A DNA stretch of 64,000 nucleotides, taken from assembly GCF_037104765.1 (NCBI RefSeq), contig NZ_JBAWSY010000001.1, forward strand, positions 124,001-188,000, in the 5' to 3' direction. Shown here in pieces: positions 61,245-64,000 of this stretch (positions are counted from its first letter, which is position 1; every line of letters begins with the position of its first letter). Source of the stretch: Psychrobacillus mangrovi (lineage in GTDB: Bacteria > Bacillota > Bacilli > Bacillales_A > Planococcaceae). The notes under the pieces are model-generated. The model ran no database searches and was not told the origin of the DNA. It saw only the letters and a list, made by a program, of their open reading frames with translations. Position numbers and translations under genes: made by a program.

Positions 61245-62600
61245 ATGCAAGAAACGAAAACATTATCTGATAAAATGATTCAAATGATTAAGATAGTTAT
61301 TCCTATATTAATTACACAATTAGCACTATATTTAATGACATTTTTTGATGTATTGATGACAGGAAAATTTAGTATTGATCATTTAGCAGGTGTTTCGATA
61401 GGTTCATCTCTTTGGGTGCCTGTTTATACTGGTCTTACCGGAATATTATTAGGCATTACGCCCATTGTAGCACAATTAATGGGAGCAAAAAAGAAGGAAG
61501 AAGTCCGTACTTTTGTACAGCAAGGATTTTATGTAGCAACCTTGTTAGCAATCATCATTTTTGTTAGTGTCCTATTATTGATTGATCCTGTCCTTCAGCG
61601 TATATCCCTTGAGGATAGTGTACGCGAAGTAGCAAAGAAATATTTATATATGATGAGTATTGGTCTTATTCCTCTATTCCTTTATAGCGTCATTCGTTCT
61701 TTTATTGATGCATTAGGAAAAACACGTGTTTCCATGATTATTACTCTCATGTCAGCTCCTATTAACTTTGCATTGAATTATGTATTTATATACGGCAAGT
61801 TAGGCATGCCAGCTTTAGGTGGGGCGGGTGCTGGACTAGCATCAGCACTTACCTATTGGTTAATATTCGTTATATCGATAATTATCGTCTACCGTAATAA
61901 ACCTTTTGCTGAATTAAAGATTTTCAATGAATGGAAAATTCCTTCCATAAACAAAATTGGGTCCATAACGAAGATTGGTTTTCCAATAGGTATTTCCATT
62001 TTTGCAGAAACTACAATATTTTCTGCGGTCACCTTATTGATGAGTGCGTATTCAACAGAAGTTATATCAGCTCATCAGATTGCTATGAACTTTACTTCTC
62101 TACTTTATATGATTCCATTAAGTATTGCGATGGGAGCTACAATACTTGTCGGACATGAGGTAGGTGCAAATCGATATAGAGATGCAAAGACTTACAGCTG
62201 GCTTAGTGTTGCCGCCGCCGTCCTGTTTAGTTTCATTTCCGTATCTATACTTCTTTTATTTAGAGAACAAATCGCTTCTATATATACAAATGATCAAGCA
62301 GTCATCACATTAACTATTCAATTTTTTATTTTTGCTGCTTTGTTTCAATTATCAGATGCCATTCAAGCCCCTGTCCAAGGAGCGCTAAGAGGCTATAAAG
62401 ATGTGACAGTTACATTTATTATGGCAATTGTATCTTATTGGATTATAGGATTGCCTACAGGCTATATACTTGCAAACTATACTTCCTTTGAACGCTTTGG
62501 TTACTGGATTGGTCTAATAGTAGGTTTATCCGTAGGTGCAATCACACTCTGTTCAAGACTGATTTATTTACAAAAGAAGCTAACAAAAAACGACGCTTAG
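61245..62600 (+). CDS. MATE family efflux transporter
   Basis: 451 residues, twelve transmembrane helices in two repeats, with YLMTFFDVLMTGKFSIDHLAGVSIG at the start and GAGLASALTYWLIFVI and SAHQIAMNFTSLLYMIPLSIAMG in the middle, typical of the NorM/DinF superfamily. A Na+- or H+-driven multidrug exporter is expected. AAAGGATG precedes the ATG. It is divergent from murG with 45 bases between, and its stop codon lies in the loop of its own terminator. Confidence 0.9.
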   Translation: MQETKTLSDKMIQMIKIVIPILITQLALYLMTFFDVLMTGKFSIDHLAGVSIGSSLWVPVYTGLTGILLGITPIVAQLMGAKKKEEVRTFVQQGFYVATLLAIIIFVSVLLLIDPVLQRISLEDSVREVAKKYLYMMSIGLIPLFLYSVIRSFIDALGKTRVSMIITLMSAPINFALNYVFIYGKLGMPALGGAGAGLASALTYWLIFVISIIIVYRNKPFAELKIFNEWKIPSINKIGSITKIGFPIGISIFAETTIFSAVTLLMSAYSTEVISAHQIAMNFTSLLYMIPLSIAMGATILVGHEVGANRYRDAKTYSWLSVAAAVLFSFISVSILLLFREQIASIYTNDQAVITLTIQFFIFAALFQLSDAIQAPVQGALRGYKDVTVTFIMAIVSYWIIGLPTGYILANYTSFERFGYWIGLIVGLSVGAITLCSRLIYLQKKLTKNDA

Positions 62601-62733
62601 TTGCGTCGTTTTTTGCTATGTCGATGATTCCACACTCAGCGACTCCACGTTTGTTTGCGAGTTCTTTTACCGATTCTCCGACTTGTGGACTAACGCATCC
62701 TTCACGTATACTTCTATCCCGATTTAAAAACAT
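62542..62733 (-). CDS. Possible small protein overlapping the MATE terminator
   Basis: A 63-codon frame starting at an ATG with a very good AGGAGG seven bases upstream (MFLNRDRSIREGCVSPQVGE...VAECGIIDIAKND). The in-frame extension to 62793 (MSFFKKFFGLN...) is an alternative start. The last codons run through the terminator of the convergent MATE gene and its 3' end, so the gene may be read through or truncated. No family recognised. Confidence 0.45.
   Translation of the reverse strand: MFLNRDRSIREGCVSPQVGESVKELANKRGVAECGIIDIAKNDATKRRFLLASFVNKSVLNRV
62585..62616 (+). terminator. Terminator overlapping the MATE stop codon
   Basis: AAAACGACGC and GCGTCGTTTT form the stem with TTTTTT; the TAG stop is in the loop. 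Confidence 0.85.
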
Positions 62734-63200
62734 GTCATTTCCTCCTAATTGTTCTTTACTAGTGTTTAATCCGAAAAATTTCTTAAAAAAACTCATTGAG
62801 GAACGGAATCTCTTTGAACCGTACCCATAACTTTTTTTCCTTCTAATCATTCATAAAATTTAACGTAACATCTCCACCCATACTTATGATGGATACTGTA
62901 CCAGAAAAGCGCTTCATGGCTACCATCATTTCCTTTAGTTCTTGAATATGAATCTCTTTCTTCTTTGGTCATCCTATAGAACAAATTAGGAATTACACTA
63001 GGTTCTTTAGATTTTAATGTATGTATAAAACGAACTTCCTTATAGAAATTACCCCATATAATTGAAACATTAGTGGGTAACGTGGTTAACGTATAAAGGA
63101 AGCTTAACAAGTCGATATAAACATTCTAGTTGACAAGAAGATAAAAAAGGATTATTATTATCTCATATTCAAGATATCTTATTTCAATATTCATGGATTC
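62734..63200. other. Gene-poor stretch before the bdhA remnant
   Basis: A minus-strand frame of 87 codons (62847-63110) has only a TTG start without a binding site and no recognisable domain. The AT-rich rest shows no terminator, RNA or repeat. Confidence 0.4.
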
Positions 63201-63208
63201 GATACATT

Positions 63209-63565
63209 CAGGCAGACGGTGTAGATATTGCTTTTGAAGTTGCAGGGGTAGCTCCAACTTTCAAACAAGCGATTGGTGCAACTAAAGCAGGAGGAGTAAT
63301 GAATGTTGTTTCCATCTTTGCTCGACCAATTGAATGGAGTCCAAGTCAATTAACAAATTCTGGTGTAAGCGTGAGAGCTTCTATCGTGTATTCACCATCA
63401 ACGTTCAGAAAAACAATCGCTGCAATGAATTCAGGTCAATTAAAACCTCAACAAGTTGTAACAAGTCAAATTGAACTTGATGAAATTGTTGAAAAAGGTT
63501 TTGAAGCTCTAACAAATGATAAAACACAAGCTAAAATTCTAGTAGAACTTAGTAGTGAGAAATAA
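63209..63565 (+). pseudogene. C-terminal remnant of a butanediol-dehydrogenase-like alcohol dehydrogenase
   Basis: The frame encodes ADGVDIAFEVAGVAPTFKQA, then GGVMNVVSIFARPIEW and a C-terminus with VVTSQIELDEIVEKGFEAL, the last third of zinc-dependent (R,R)-butanediol dehydrogenases (BdhA, usual length about 350). The N-terminal domain with the zinc ligands is absent: directly upstream the frame is closed. A start from an internal ATG at 63299 has an AGGAGG nearby, which comes from the Lys-Ala-Gly-Gly codons, so short translation is possible but pointless. Confidence 0.85.
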
Positions 63566-63737
63566 TAGATATAATAAAAATAAACCCTGAATATTTACTT
63601 TAGTGTAAATACCCTGGTTTTCACTTTAATTTGAGATACCTTTAAGTGTATTTCATGACAATCTCAATTTGGTTTATAAAGTTCAGTAATGGCAAGTCTG
63701 AATACGAGTGCATCATTTTCTCAGATACCGTTATATT

Positions 63738-63776
63738 AAAAAAACCTACCAGTTTTTTTAATCCTGGTAGGTTTTG
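63738..63776 (-). terminator. Terminator of the CAP-domain gene
   Basis: AAACCTACCAG and CTGGTAGGTTT form the stem, with a T-run on the minus strand. Confidence 0.85.
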
Positions 63777-63786
63777 TATTAATTAT

Positions 63787-64000
63787 TTATTTTCCAATTA
63801 ATTGTTGAGTCCAGTAGTATCCACTATCTGATAAACCTACTCCAATATGTGTATAAGAAGGATTCATAATATTTTCTCTGTGGCCTGGTGAGTTCATCCA
63901 TCCGTCAACTACTTCTTTAGCACTACGTTGACCCATGGCAATATTTTCTCCAGCCGCTTTGTATGCTACACCAAAGGATTTCATTTGATCAAATGGCGAA
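63787..64000 (-). CDS. CAP-domain (SCP/YkwD-like) secreted protein, C-terminal part
   Basis: The C-terminal 70 or so residues of a protein cut by the window end. GENIAMGQRSAKEVVDGWMNSPGHRENIMNPSYTHIGVGL is the second half of the CAP fold, with the conserved His of SPGHRENI and the His of THIGVG. Bacillus YkwD/YlbC-type members are secreted and of unknown function; a start, signal peptide or LysM region would lie outside the window. Confidence 0.88.
   Translation of the reverse strand, partial: SPFDQMKSFGVAYKAAGENIAMGQRSAKEVVDGWMNSPGHRENIMNPSYTHIGVGLSDSGYYWTQQLIGK

Noticed and set aside
62847..63110. 87-codon minus-strand frame
   Set aside because: Starts at TTG without a binding site; no recognisable motif. 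It could be a relic but I cannot support it as a gene.

Overview
This is an AT-rich window from a Gram-positive, low-GC Bacillales chromosome. Strong AGGAGG-type ribosome binding sites, two T-box leaders, an S-box SAM riboswitch, RsbR/STAS, YkvA, XpaC-YaaN and the yojN-yojO next to odhAB arrangement all point to Bacillaceae/Planococcaceae (a Psychrobacillus-, Lysinibacillus- or Sporosarcina-like genome is my best guess). Nearly all of it is chromosomal; no prophage, plasmid or complete insertion sequence was seen.

Layout. 0-8.6 kb: YitT-type membrane protein with a leader terminator, a DUF4097 surface protein, a PlsC-like acyltransferase, a phosphotransferase, an orphan haem-copper-oxidase-like membrane protein, TPR and double-GNAT proteins, LysE and MFS exporters, and YqhV, which seems to use an ATT start. 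8.6-13.6 kb: trpDCFBA under a tryptophan T-box, without trpE/trpG. 13.6-14.7 kb: repeats plus one hypothetical gene. 14.7-18.2 kb: a long, type-2 ileS with its own T-box. 18.3-20.6 kb: an HTH-TPR regulator followed one base later by an unlisted 43-codon secreted-type peptide gene (an RRNPP-like quorum-sensing pair), divergent from a YvrJ-type small membrane protein. 20.7-23.5 kb: an arsenic locus (MarR-type regulator, decayed flavoprotein, arsB, arsC). 23.5-28.8 kb: a run of small enzymes including fosB. 28.8-30 kb: metA with its SAM riboswitch. 30-36.4 kb: ABC-F protein with a leader ORF and attenuator, small lipoprotein, AI-2E-type permease, LCP protein, msrA, and a resolvase-like protein lacking its catalytic serine. 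36.5-46.4 kb: SulP transporter, second ABC-F, homospermidine-synthase-like protein, YkvA, lipoprotein, an RsbR paralogue, cold-shock protein, acylphosphatase, xpaC-yaaN. 46.4-55 kb: yojO-yojN and odhB-odhA with a repeat-filled gap. 55-59 kb: an OmpR-type two-component pair and a PAS-GGDEF protein. 59-64 kb: a tRNA-like leader before a GNAT gene, a murG of the second type, a MATE exporter, a bdhA remnant and a CAP-domain protein cut by the window end.

The most interesting items are (1) the regulator/peptide cassette at 18.3-19.8 kb, (2) the cloverleaf-like RNA at 59.23-59.35 kb whose closing strand can instead pair with a downstream strand, (3) the peptide-plus-terminator leader of the ABC-F gene at 32.0-32.2 kb, and (4) a family of composite MITE-like repeats (13.8, 46.5 and 50.0 kb) carrying a second GC-rich palindromic element inside. 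Everything here was read by eye; no database search or folding program was run.
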